This document shows, one piece after another, positions 21,917 to 33,937 of a stretch of DNA of 64,000 nt (within the stretch, counting starts at the first letter, position 1; each line of letters opens with the position of its first letter). The position numbers were made by a program, and so were the translations under genes. This stretch comes from Nemania diffusa (taxonomy: Eukaryota; Ascomycota; Sordariomycetes; Xylariales; Xylariaceae): NCBI GenBank assembly GCA_038501195.1, contig JBBPUQ010000010.1, positions 3,036,001 to 3,100,000 on the forward strand, given 5' to 3'. Under the pieces are notes generated by a model. It ran no database searches and was not told where the DNA came from. It was given only the letters and a program-made list of their open reading frames with translations.

Positions 21917-24900
21917 AATGTAGAGGCTCGATGACGGCCAGCAGTCCAGTAGCTTGGAGACTAGGACGCAGACAAGTCAGGAAGCTGTTGTAGTGGTTCA
22001 AAGTATGTCTCTTTCTTGCTCAGATGTTGTTCTTGTGTTGATTGTAGGGAGCAATCCAAAATAGCGTCAAGGGAAGGGAAGGATCTGGCTGCCTTTATGA
22101 AGCGTTTAAGCGGATATGTCAGATGGCCTTGGGTTCTACCTACGCAGCGCAAGTACCCCGGTACCAAGTAGTGAGGTACGTAGTGCGCCCAGGTAATATC
22201 ACAGGCGGGTCTATGTAGATTACCCCTGTCGGCGAGCAGAGGTGGGTCACTGAACTCTCAGTGCAAGTAGCCCAGGCCAGATGCGGTATAGCGCGGAGCA
22301 CTTGATGACCAGTACTAAACAGGTAGCACTTTGTCCGGATTCTGGGCAGCAATAGGGAGGGAAACAGTGGGAACAACGTCAGGCAGTGGGGGCCGAGAGG
22401 TATGTTACTTGGAAGTTGGGTAGCACCCAGCACCCAGGCACCTAGCACCCAAGTAGGTAGTAGTAGGTAGCAGCAGCACTGGGCTGGCTGCGCTTCTAAT
22501 TGAAGAATTGATTTTGATTTGTGCACTACACTACCCAAGTTGGCACAGGTAGGCTGTGTTGTGTCCGGCACCCAATGAGGCCAGTGACGGTGATGCAGAA
22601 TGTGACGCTGGAGGCAGATACGTAGGTTACCTATTGGTAGGTTTCAAACACCAATAGATCGGCTTAAACAGGAAATCGTATCCTTTATTCTTAGAATCTC
22701 TGTTTGCTGGGGTGAAAACAAGATGAAGCTCAATATTCTGTATGCTGCCCGCCAGTCTATTGATTGGGCTTTCGTTTCAGTCGGTGAGTTGACAACAAAC
22801 AGACAAGACAGTTGGGTTGGGACTGCGCCTCCGTGTAATACACTAGGAATTCATCTAACTGTGCCCATGTAGTTTTGTTCTTCGAACTACCCGCTCTGGG
22901 CAAATAGGAATGGCGGTTGCCCTGTCGCAGAGGCTATTCGCAGGGTATTAGCTTTGGATCGGGTGCTGACGACCAGGGCCGTAACAAGGGGATGCCTCGT
23001 AATAAGATAAAGTATCGAGAAGAAAAATCTGACAGCGAGGAATGACTCGGCAGTCGGCAGGGTCGTAACATGAGTTAGTTGGGTAATTGTTTCGACGCAA
23101 ACGATATTGGGTCGTCTTAGCGTATTGTCAACCTGTGTAAGTGACTCCTTTCTTTCTCTCTTCAGTTTTCCATTTGCCCTACAGAACACGCCTGAATAAG
23201 CCTGATATATATGCGTACTCTATCCCTTGCTTATGCCAAACATCGCTCAAATATTATGTGGGCGTAATTGACTCATGACATCGAGATCTCTTACCTGCTG
23301 TATGTACGTATGTATGTAGGTATGTTTGAACACCAACATGAAGATCTCGAATGACTACAATTTTTGACTATAAAACCCAATCAAAGCAATACTATCTCCG
23401 TATCTGCTTCTCCGGCCCCAATAGCACCCGGATATCTGGACGAAAAGGTCCAAACAATGGTGGTGGTTGAACCACTCTTCTTGCAGCCACCAAGACGCCT
23501 CTCTACTGTTTATTGGCTAACTCATATCATTAGAAACTGGAACTACTGTAGACTTATCATTATCCTGTTCAATGTCCTATGAAACAAGAGAGAGAGATGG
23601 GGGTTCGGACAGGCACTGGGTTGCGCATGCATGCTAGTGGTCGGGTGCCGCGTATCGACTTTTCATCAATCCCATGGTATTGCGTGTTTCTTTGGGATAT
23701 GGAGAGCAATATCCATGTCCTTTAGTCCACAACTAAGATATACCTTGTACGCCTACATAAGGAGCATCCCTGCCTGCATATAACCTAGATAGAATCTAGT
23801 GTAGGTATGTATTGTAGGTATATCTGCCGCCTGCTCTCCTCGTCATGTCTACAGAGTACCTAATCAATCTCGCTTGGCCTGGCGCGGCGTATTCGTTGTA
23901 ATGTAGCATACAGTACTGGAGGCGTTGGTTGAGCGAAGTTGTGATCTAACAACGAACTACAAAGGAGGGGTCGAAAAGCAAATTGCCAAGACATGCCAGT
24001 GCTAGTATCGGCAATTTGGCGTACCACCGGTACATTCTGCATTACGTACAGTATGGAGTACGTAGCTATGGTAGTGTAGTATATGTATGTATGTATGTCC
24101 TGTATGTCCTGTATCAGAATAGGCAGCAGGAGAAAACATATCGTTGGCCACATGCTTGGTATGCCTGTTACTGGTGTGTCCTCGGCACGGTAGTAGTGTA
24201 TGATTAATGATTAATGAAGATGAAACTGCCTGCAATGATGGCGGGTACTCACGTACATACTTCGGCGACTTGTCGACATATCTCGTCACCCGACACCGGG
24301 CGGGATGCGCGCAATTAATCACCGGCTCCCGTCCCTCTCCCGTAAAGGGCTGTACGCATAGATACTGACCAGATTATACCACCTAGATAGGTAAAACGCA
24401 CTCTATCGTACCTCCCATGCTAGGGTTAGTGGGATGAGTTAGTGCTAAGGTTTGCGCGGGTAGAGATGGAATCCCGATGTGCCCGCGATGTGTCAGCCAA
24501 AAAACTGATCCAGACCATGCAATATGCCGAACGCGGTGATGATCGCATGTCCGGCACTCCTCTTCAACAGTCTAGAAAGCGAAAGTCCGAGCCGAAACCC
24601 CTCAAGTCTAGCGTAAACAGAGTTAAGTATATGCTTCTATCGGCGTCATACCAGGAATCCCGCCGCCAGTGCCACGGATAAGCCAACTCGACTACCCTTC
24701 ACTAACTAAAGTCGATTGGGTTGGACCATATGCTCCCCGGATGATCATCACGCGCCACTTGATAAAGTTGCTGCTAGGCACTTACGCATACTACGTACAT
24801 CCGGCTGGGACAGTTGGCACATGGAGATAAGCAGGGAAGAGAGTGAAAAGATGGATGGAGTAGGGAGCGCATGATCTAGTTGAATTGGTCAATGTCTTAT

Positions 24901-27877
24901 TCTCTAGAGAGGTATATGTATTATATGGTGTATAATGGAACTCTGATGGTGTATAAGCAAGTTATCCTCCTCTTAACACGCCATCCATCTACTTGTAAAT
25001 TCAAATCAACCGCGCAGCCTAACTACACAGATCATGTCCAAAAAGACAAATGTGTGAGTGCTCATGCGTTGTTGGTGCGACGTTGTCGATCAGGTCAGCG
25101 AAAATCGAATCGCACGCAACACGAAACATTTCGCCACCGGCTATCTATTATCATCGAGATCGCACAGGGCATCAATAGGTAATCTCCGCGGTACTCGCCT
25201 GATTGTTCTGTAGATATGCACATTCATACATTCTGGTTGACTTAGTGTTTGTTTGCTTGCCTACCTATATATCTCACGATCAATTCAGATACGATATCAG
25301 GGACATATGTCTGGACGGACGCTGGACAAAGATGTCTGGACTTCAGCAGTCTAGACTTTGGTTATCAACCTCTAACGCCGAAGGATCGAGATGACATGGC
25401 CTGATCGACGATCGACGATAATCATTGCTGATCATCAGGGGGTTAGTTCCACAATAGAGGATGAAACTTCGACTCCCGAACTGGTGGTAATTTGTGGAGA
25501 AATGATGTTCGAGAACATTTGCTGGAATCCGTCTCGAACTTCCTTTTTAATATATTATTTTATTCCCTTCTAATCCCCCGTGCAAAACAGATACTAGACA
25601 TCTCTGATCCTTGATGCCGATATTAAGGGCTGTACAGTAAACGATCTATTTCTCAGTCGGGACTTAGTAGAGATGCGCACAAACAGTGGCCGAGGCAGGC
25701 TAGCTACCTATGACTCCAAGATCGTCTTGGTGAGACACCATCTTTGATCGGGATGGGGTCTCGAACGGGCTGTTCGGCCCACCGAGCCCCAGCGCAGAAT
25801 TCGACAGAAAAAAAAAAGTAAATAGGGAGATTAATTAGTCACCACATCAAACGCGCTTGTCTGTTCTCAAATTCTACCGTATTCGCTGATTAGCAAAGTC
25901 GTCTTTCGGGACACGGTCCATGTAGTCTATCTTGGCCAGTAATATTCGCAGATTACCGATCATTCTACCCAGGATACTTCAATTCAATGAGAATCCGAAC
26001 CCAAACATTCCCCTTAACTAAGTCCCGATTTCCCCTCAATTGCCCACGTGTCCAATGACAATCATCTAGACTAGGTACTAAACTTATCTAGGTGGTGACT
26101 CGGGTAGTACCCGACCAAGCCTTCTCCATCTGCCTAGATATATCGTAGGCTTCACCTAGGCGTAGGCACCCTTAAGTACTTCCAGTATTTACAATCGCAA
26201 AAGTTTCTTGTTCTCTATCGCCCTTCTAATGACATGGTTGATAGATATCAAATTTCTAATTTTGAGAGGACAGTCATTAAAAATATCCCGTAACATACTC
26301 TGAATTGTTGTTACGCCCATTCAACTTGTGATACAAACCCATCATTTTCGGTATCGCGATTATACCTTCGATGTGTCGACGATAGCTGTGCATGTCCTGG
26401 TTTGGCCAATGTCAAACCTGTACGTGGCCCACAACGTAAGCCATCCCGCGGCGCTATCGGGTGTGAGGCTTTCTAGAACGGCCTAAGCAGGCCGGCAATG
26501 CCAACTAGGCGGGCAGGTCGGCGTTCTAGATCCGACCCTTCACGTCGACGAGGTCCGAAGGATGGGCAATGTCACCCCCAAGGAGAGATTAAGGGGCGCT
26601 ACTTCGCACTCGGGATCTGCAAGGCAGCCTATTACGCTTCTTATGCTTCATTTTTAACAATCTCACTCTCGAATATGCATATTTCTTTGCATGGCAGAGG
26701 GATAGGCCGAGGCAATTGACTGCCCGCCCTCGAAAGGGCAAACCTTATTTCAGCTTATCCCGCATCCGTGGCGAATGGTGGTGTTCGGTCAACCTCCAAA
26801 TGGACCTGTCTAGGCCTTAATCTCCCTGAGGCTCAAGGAGCCCTGGATCGACCCTGCATGGGAGACCCATATGGCCGAACGGCCGGGCCCTTTATCCCAT
26901 ATTCTAGTTCTTTATGTACGATACCCCAGCCTGTGCGCGGTGAATGCTCCGGAGCCTGTATGCAAGCGTCGCTGGGACCTCGACGGCACCGCTACCTGCG
27001 CGTGTTCATGCTTCCTGCATGACACCCAGTGCCCTGCTGACCTCCCTCGGTCAGACTGCCCTCAGGCTTCGGCCCTCTGATTCTAGATCGTAGACGTCCT
27101 CGGAGAATGAGCACATAGAAGTTGTGGAACTCAGTACCAAGTATGTACTTGCGTATCGCAACGGTGATGACGCATATGAATACTTAGGCAGCGTGTCCAA
27201 AGCCCTTCGTACAGTACATTAACCTCCTCTCATCGTGAGTGTCTCATCTATATAGACTCTACTAACCTCATAGGGAAGCTACTCTATCCTGTCAAGTAAC
27301 GTAACGCCACATTGTCCTGGTACTAAGCAGGCTGTGACCTGCCGCTGTGACTCGCGGACGATTGCCTAACATGGATGAATCCGCATGAGTCCATTTCGCA
27401 TAGCGCCGATGAAGAAACCTATATCTTAAACCTGAGATGCACTTATTCATCACAGAAAGTGAATGAGGACCTAGACGCATAAAGCCCCTAGAGGCAGATG
27501 AAATAACTAGTCTTGTCTAGACGCACGGGGAGTTATGCGGTCCTTATAACAGGCCCGTGCCTTGATGTTAACTCATGTTTCCCTACCGCGTTAGCTTCGT
27601 GGCCTTCGTAAAACTTCAAGACTTCATTGCTGAGTCAACATAGATCTGTAGATAGCTCTTGGCTAGAGTAAGGGATAAGGCAAAAAGAACTTTGGACAAA
27701 CAAGCACAAGATTTAATATTTTCGCAGATTTCTTCCGAACACACGGAGCTAGTACTGACTAAAGACCTACTATTATAGTAACCGCCTAACCAATAGTTGA
27801 GACATCACAATGCAGATAATGAAAAGATGGAAAAGGGGAGTATGAAGGAGGCAATGAGAATAACCTACCAAGCACAC
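21917..27877. other. Long gene-poor region
   Basis: Nearly 6 kb without a supportable gene. TAGGTA-like words and short GTAT runs (for example 23302-23324 and 24080-24098) recur. The frames at 22140-22571, 22887-23189 and 26498-27080 show no motifs or exon linkage. A 20-bp-scale search for tRNA T-arms by eye found none. Promoters for minus-strand genes to the left or plus-strand genes to the right are not obvious. Confidence 0.5.
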
Positions 27878-28612
27878 TTACCAATCCTTCCAGATAAGCC
27901 TCTCCTTATACGCCTCCAGATTCTTCCACTTCTCAATCAGCGTCTGCTGGTTATGCACATCCACAACAAAGATGACCCTGTCCTCCTCCTCCACCTCGTT
28001 CTCAGGCCGGCGAATAACCTGCCTCGTGAGCGGGGGGAACCTCATCTCCTTAGGCACGGGCGCGGCCAGCTCCATGCGGATCTTGATGCAGATGACGAAG
28101 GCGTCGCGGGACCGCCGCGCGAGGCGGCGGGCCCGCACGAGGCCGTCGACGTGCTGGCAGACGTGAAGCAGCCGCACGTCGAGGCACTCGCAGTCCGCCG
28201 TGTGCACGATGGTGATCTCGGTGCGCTCGTTCTCCGCCCTGCGGCACGACAGCCCGAAGCAGCGCGTGTCGGGGTTGCGGATCATGTACGTGGTCGGCGC
28301 GTCGATCCAGCTCCGCGCGTCCGCGAGCATCGTGTCGAGGGAGGGCGTGGCGTCCTTGGCGCTGCGGTGCGTGGGTTTGGTCTTTGTTGGCTTTTTCACG
28401 CCGGTTGGCTTCGCTCCTGCTTGCTTCGTTTTTGCTGTGCTGCCCCCTTTTGATTTGGGCAGCACTGCTTTGAGTTTGGCGGGATCAAACGGAAGGGGTT
28501 TATGCTTTGCTACTTTAGTCGTTGGTGTCTTGATGGGTTCTTCCCCTGTTGCTTTGACGTCCATTATTAGCTCTTCTTCAGGTTGAGTTTCCTTTTTATC
28601 TAACATTGCCAT
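27878..28612 (-). CDS. Hypothetical protein, Lys/Pro-rich N-terminus
   Basis: Frame of 244 residues from ATG at 28612. The first about 85 residues are rich in Lys, Thr and Pro (KPTKTKPTHRSAKD) and look disordered. Residues about 90-244 are a compact GC-rich block with many charged residues, three cysteines near HTADCECLDVRLLHVCQHVD, and a beta-strand-like VIFVVDVHNQQTL segment. Codon and base composition of that block contrasts with the AT-richer flanks, which supports coding. An excellent splice donor (TTG followed by GTAAGTGTGC at 27881 descending) overlaps the stop codon; splicing to an acceptor near 27792 would replace the last codon and stop with a few other residues, so the true C-terminus is uncertain. 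No family recognised. Confidence 0.6.
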   Translation of the reverse strand: MAMLDKKETQPEEELIMDVKATGEEPIKTPTTKVAKHKPLPFDPAKLKAVLPKSKGGSTAKTKQAGAKPTGVKKPTKTKPTHRSAKDATPSLDTMLADARSWIDAPTTYMIRNPDTRCFGLSCRRAENERTEITIVHTADCECLDVRLLHVCQHVDGLVRARRLARRSRDAFVICIKIRMELAAPVPKEMRFPPLTRQVIRRPENEVEEEDRVIFVVDVHNQQTLIEKWKNLEAYKERLIWKDW

Positions 28613-29282
28613 TAGCTGAAGCCTCGTATGTTCGGATTTACCTAGTGAACTCGCTACAGCTCACCACCCGCTCGCACTTGGGCCTCTATTGGCCAATTAT
28701 CTTAGATTTCCGCTTCGTGACTAGTTTTAATTAGCTAGGTAGCGATAGTCTTTGGAGGATAGGTTTAAGCGTTAATCTTAGAAAGTGTAAGTTGAATACT
28801 TGTAATGTACACCTATCGCAATAACTCTCGGCTTTAGGTAAGTTAATAGATCAATCCGTGATAATAGGCTCTAGTGTTATTATATAAACAATTCCATTGT
28901 TCTTGGGAGATGAAGGCCTTTGAGACCATCGGCTTTGTATTAGAGAGACAAAGCCTCGGGGTAAAAGGTTCATTTCAAGTTTTCATTAAAGACGGATTCT
29001 TTGGGTCTCGAGTCTTGGTCGACGCGTGAAATAGCTACTCTAGGGTTAGTTACTAGAAACGCTGACCTAAGTCTTTGGCTGTGGGTTTTCTTTTTGGGCC
29101 GGGCTTATCTTCACCATGTCTTAGTATCCCACATCTCGTGGGAAGAGTTTCAAATTAGTACGAGAAGAATTTGATTAATTTATTACCATAAATAATGATA
29201 ATAAAGTCTACGATCAGCCTCGAGTCGAGGAATATATACCTGCTAAATGTTGGCATTGTGTTTCGTGCGGGGTAGGTGATCA
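28613..29282. other. Intergenic region
   Basis: AT-leaning spacer upstream of the hypothetical protein and downstream of the beta-propeller gene. No gene or notable structure seen. Confidence 0.5.
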
Positions 29283-30296
29283 TCATGATGTACTTTGTCC
29301 GCCGACTTGCACCTTGATAACTTGACCGCCAGAGATGGGAAACCCTGTATCTTTCCCAGCTGTAGAGACATAAATAAAATTCCCATTGTTTGATACAGCA
29401 ACTGACGTAGGCTCTAGGAACGTTGAGTTTGCTCCTCCAGCAAAAACCAACTGTGTACCCTCGGGCGTGATCTTGTGAATCGAAGATGGGTGTACTGCAA
29501 CGAAGGCATTCCCTTCACTGTCGAAGCTAAAGTCATCATACGAAACGCCATCGTTTGATGTGCCATTCAGAGAAGCCAAAATCTCAACATCGCCAGTGTT
29601 AGTTCCATTCGCGTCGATAGGAAAGCGGCCAAACGTCCTTTGCGCTGAGTTCGTGAAGTAAAGATAGTCATCTTGGATTTTAAGCCCCTTGACCCCCCGA
29701 GTATTCGCATCCATACTGTCGCCGGAATTCAGCGCTTCATGTTCAAATGCGACGCTGACCGAGGAGTCACTAGTGTTGATGCGCAGGATGCGGCCGTCGA
29801 TGGCGTCGGCGCCGAGGACTGTACGTGGATATCTTGGCAATGCGGCCATGCCATCCATGCTTAACGTGTCTGGAACTGCTACAATGTGGTCTAGAGTGAC
29901 ATTTACATTGCCTTCTGTTTCGACCTTAATGACATAGACTTGCATGTCGCCCTCGGAGCCGGATGGCGGGGGTATGCCGCCGGCGACTGCGTAGAATCCA
30001 TCGCCGAGCGCGGCAAAGCCGGTCAATGAGTTGCTTCCGGGGAGCGTAATCAATTTCTGTGCAGAGGGGTATATGGCCTCCGGGTTGATGTAGTAGAGAT
30101 CGGCATTGACTGAGGTGCTTAGGAGGAGGCAGCCGTTCGGAAGAGAGACGAGATTTTGAACCGCAGTGGGATACGTGAATTGGATGAGCTGCGAGACTTG
30201 CGGCGCAGCTTGCGACGGTAGACTTAGTGAGGCCATGAATAAGAGGACCCGATGAACCCAGACACTGAAATTCGGAGTTAACAAAGTGACAGCCAT
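29283..30296 (-). CDS. Secreted six-bladed beta-propeller, SMP-30 / hetero-Diels-Alderase-like
   Basis: Intronless frame of 337 residues. The N-terminus has a hydrophobic segment ending SLPSQA-APQ, a good signal peptide. The rest is a repeating pattern of short strands with Gly-Asp turns typical of SMP-30/gluconolactonase-like propellers: LVSLPNGCLLLSTSVNADLY, GFAALGDGFYAVAGGIPPPS, LGADAIDGRILRINTSD, GVKGLKIQDDYLYFTNSAQR, YDDFSFDSEGNAFVAVHPS and PTSVAVSNNGNFIYVSTAG. This layout and length match the fungal group that includes the hetero-Diels-Alderases EupF and AsR5 of tropolone-sesquiterpenoid pathways, but many relatives have no known reaction. Several N-glycosylation sequons (NGT, NTS) fit secretion. 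It is 1.4 kb from the divergent MFS gene, so a role in the nearby cluster is possible but unproven. Confidence 0.85.
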   Translation of the reverse strand: MAVTLLTPNFSVWVHRVLLFMASLSLPSQAAPQVSQLIQFTYPTAVQNLVSLPNGCLLLSTSVNADLYYINPEAIYPSAQKLITLPGSNSLTGFAALGDGFYAVAGGIPPPSGSEGDMQVYVIKVETEGNVNVTLDHIVAVPDTLSMDGMAALPRYPRTVLGADAIDGRILRINTSDSSVSVAFEHEALNSGDSMDANTRGVKGLKIQDDYLYFTNSAQRTFGRFPIDANGTNTGDVEILASLNGTSNDGVSYDDFSFDSEGNAFVAVHPSSIHKITPEGTQLVFAGGANSTFLEPTSVAVSNNGNFIYVSTAGKDTGFPISGGQVIKVQVGGQSTS

Positions 30297-31710
30297 TTTG
30301 ATAGGCCGCAGATATCAAGATGCTGACCGATATCTGCAAGTAACCTAATGCAGGGCACCTAGCGTGTAAATAGGGCACGCCAAAGCTGACTGGATGCTCA
30401 ACCTGTGACTGAACCACTTGTGAGCACACGCAGATGATCCTGACATGAGGCGTTTATGATTCAGTCCTGCGTCACACATAGGCTTTTCCACAGCGGGCAC
30501 GACATAGACCAGGAAAGCAAATAACGGAAACCGGCTACGTACCTGGCCATAGTATCCTAAAGGGGAATGAGAATGTGCACGAACGCAAGAATGGCGGAAA
30601 GATAGTAGGGGCGTAGCTGAGTGTTTCTCTTCCTCAGGGATCTACAATCGAAGGGAGATGCGCTTGAGTGATTGTATGAGTAACAGAGTTTTTTCGACAT
30701 CGATTTCTTTAATCTGTTGGGCGTTCTAACACTTGGATGATGACTAGCAGATGCATTCCTATGATTCCCTGGGTGCACTTTACAGGCCTGTATACATACG
30801 ATTGCTAGTTCCAATCGGCCTTTACTGGACCTATGATACTGCATCATGTTATGTTTACTGAGGGAGAGGTTCTGAGACGGTGTGACTCCAGATCTGGCAT
30901 CAACACACGTCCTCCTCTTCAATGCCTTACATAATTTAAAGGTTCCTCAATCACGCTGCTGCTCTTTACGCTAGAAACAAAATTGAGCTATAGAGTTGTC
31001 TATTCCTCCGATTGAACTTTGACCTCCTCTGTCGCCTGGTACTGCTGCCGTACTTGGCACATCCCTCACCTGACTGTGGCGCTGCTCCCCATGTTTGGTT
31101 TACCGCAGCCATCCTTCCGCCATCGCGCCTCTCCTTAGGATCACTATCTCACAATGCCTGTGATTCGGTATTTTCGCTCTGGGTTTATTCTTTGGCTAGG
31201 AAAGAGGCTTGTAGTGAGGTAGAGAGTTTGTCGTGTGGTCATGTTACGGAGGATGACGGAGAATCAATAGCGGAAGCGTAGTGAAGCCCCTATAGGCAAC
31301 AACACCAGGGTAACCTTGGAAAGCAATAAAAAAGGAGTAAACGTAGTATTTATTATTGAATAATTAGAAGCAAAGGGAAATTGAACAGGGATAAGCTCCT
31401 GAAAGTAAAAGTTACCCTCCGAACGGGCTTCCAACGACCGTCCGACGACCATCCGACGACCATCCATCTCCGCTGCTGACGCGGAGCATCGTGTAGGATT
31501 CTGTGGCTAAATATTCCGACTATGTATGTAGCGAATCATTAATAAATTACCTATGTATAGTGAGCTAGTTTCCGTAGCTAGCTTTAATGCTAAGGTTTCC
31601 TCTCTTAGACACGCCGAGCGCTCAATTAGGCATGAGACGTGAATAGATGATACCGGAGACTCGAAGAAACCGACGCCAACTACGAGTGATTCAAGTTTAG
31701 CGCCCACACG
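30297..31710. other. Divergent spacer between beta-propeller and MFS genes
   Basis: About 1.4 kb presumably holding both promoters. Frames of 121 codons (30557-30922, minus) and 89 codons (31012-31281, plus) lack motifs and are not called. Confidence 0.5.
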
Positions 31711-33531
31711 ATGACCTCGCAAGCAACAACACAGTCAGGCCTCGAAACTTCGGCAGTTATAAGTCTTGGCAGCAAAAATGACGACATAGAAGCGTGCAAG
31801 ACGTCCACTGAGAAGGACAGTCTTGATGATAATATCGTTGACTGGAATGGTCCTGACGACCCTGAGAACCCTCTTCGATGGTCGAAGGCTCAGAAGAATG
31901 CCCATATCGTTATTGTCAGCCTCTTCGCTCTCGTTGCGTAAGTTTGGTGACCCTGGGCATGGAATGCCATTTAAACTAACTACCTGTTCTCTTCAAGAAA
32001 CTTAGCGGCAACTATGTTTGCACCGGGAGCAGCGCAACTAGCTCAAGACTTCCATATCACGAATACTATCATCCAGACGTTCACCGTGAACATTTACCTC
32101 CTAGCCTTTAGTGTAGGGCCGCTTTTCTTGGCGCCGCTGTCCGAGATATACGGCCGTCTGATTATCTATCACGTTTGCAACATATTCTATATCGCATTCA
32201 CTATCGGCTGCGCCTTTAGTACGAATGTCTCTATGTTCCTTGCCTTCCGCGTCCTCGCTGGCCTCTTTGTCTCGGGACCGTTGAGCATTGGGGGCGGCAC
32301 AATCGCCGACCTCACCACTCAGGATGAACGTGGGAAGGCCATTGCGTTATGGGGTGTTGGCCCCCTACTTGGGCCTGTACGTATAGATCTTCAGCAGATC
32401 GGTTGGTAGCTAATCTATGTGTAGGTGGCCGGTCCTATTATCGGTGGCTTTGTCACTCAGAGCGTCGGGTGGCGATGGACATTTCGGATCATCCTGATAC
32501 TGGTATTTATTTTCCTTGATCTGATCTTTCTTGCTGTGGTCGATCTAATTGAGTCTCATGATAGGCCGGGGTGCTGGGCGTTGGCTCCTTTATCTTCATG
32601 AGAGAAACTAATGCGACTGTTCTACTACGACGGAAAACGGCGCGCTTAATCAAGGAGACTGGCAATTCCAAGCTCGTCCCAAAAGCGGCCACTAACGAAA
32701 CAGCGAAGCAAGTATTCGCTAGAGCGATTGTACGCCCGTTAAAGCTGCTAGTCTTCTCTCCGATAGTACTACTTCTTTCGCTCTACGCAGGGACGGTATA
32801 TGGTCTTATATTCCTACTTTTTACGACATTTCCGGTCGTTTTTCAAGAAACTTATGACTTTAATACTGGCATCGCTGGCCTCGCTTACTTGGGATTGGGG
32901 CTTGGGTTTGTGGGCGGGTTGTTCGTCTTCTCCCTCCTCAGCGATAAGCTTCTTGGTCAGAAAAAAGACCGTGCCCTTGCTCAACCTGAAAAGCGATTGA
33001 TTCTCATGAAGTGGCTTGCCCCTGTCGCTCCATTAGGTTGTTTTCGTAAGTGTTATCAATGGTATATTTTATTTTGGCGATGCTAGGGACCTTCTTCTAC
33101 TTATATTCACCCCCCTGAAGCCCTACATACTCTCTATTAGCATTGACATACTATAATTTAAAAGGAAATTGCTAACTTGAAGGGTGAAAGTATACGGATG
33201 GACCGCAGAATATCGCGTACATTGGATTGTGCCAATTATAGGTACATTTATCATTGGCTTCGGATCTCTCTTCGTCGTAATCCCGGCCCAAACATACCTC
33301 GTCGACGCCTTCGGCGCGGAAGCCTCTGCCTCCGCTCTTGCTGCCAACCTGATTATCCGCACTCCTTTTGGAGCCTTACTAGCCCTTGCAGCTCCCCCAT
33401 TATATGCCCAGCTAGGTCTTGGATGGGGAAATAGTGTTCTGGGATTCATCGCTCTCGCTTTCGCACCTGTGCCTTGGCTGTTTTATCGCTATGGCGAAAC
33501 TCTGAGAAATCGGTTCTCTGTTAATCTTTGA
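31711..33531 (+). CDS. MFS drug/metabolite exporter, five exons
   Basis: Plasma-membrane proton antiporter of the DHA1-like drug and polyamine type. Spliced model: 31711-31937, 31998-32376, 32425-32502, 32565-33045, 33191-33531, 501 residues. Seen directly: the cytosolic leader with WNGPDDPENPLRWSKAQKN, which is characteristic of this fungal group, then about twelve hydrophobic segments. The second-third loop has LAPLSEIYGR (motif A), and VLAGLFVSGPLSIGGGTIAD and GPIIGGFVTQSVGWRW follow (motif C region). Introns are 48-62 bp except the last (145 bp, acceptor 33190), which is supported by restoring FLYGWTAEYRVHWIVPIIGT. Its 3' end faces the 3' end of the P450 gene 406 bases away. It may export a cluster product; the cargo cannot be read from sequence. 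Confidence 0.92.
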
Positions 33532-33937
33532 AGGTCAAATATCCCATTGAAGCGATTGCAGGGTGTATACTACTATATAATAAACATAATAGCCTCCCTT
33601 CTCTTTGTATTAATACTATTCGCACCTCACCCAGTTAGACTCCTTACATGAGCGCTATCATTCTATCATTATATATATCCTTTTTGGTATTTGTAACTAT
33701 CGACATCATCTATACTAAACGTGTTCGCTCGCTATTTTAATCTATATTCTGGAAATACGTCATCTTAATGACTCATGCGTCTCTGATATCTGGGACTAGC
33801 TAGATTACTACGAAAGCTGAAGAGTTATCGCTGAGGGAATGAGCAATCATATCCTTCTTCTTTAATTCCTCTCTATCGTTTTCTCTTTTATTCCTATGAA
33901 CCTCTTAGGCCTACGCGTTGTCTCTAGCCTCCAACAA
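33532..33937. other. Convergent 3' spacer
   Basis: Terminators and 3' untranslated regions of the MFS (plus) and P450 (minus) genes; AT-rich, no gene seen. Confidence 0.5.

Noticed and set aside
26498..27080. Overlapping plus-strand frames, one with several cysteines
   Set aside because: Frames overlap each other, cysteines show no regular spacing, and no splice structure links them.
27797..28453. 218-codon plus-strand frame
   Set aside because: Antisense shadow of the GC-rich hypothetical gene on the minus strand, with Arg/Leu/His-biased composition.
31012..31281. 89-codon frame upstream of the MFS gene
   Set aside because: No ATG start in a good context, no motif, and it lies in the likely promoter.
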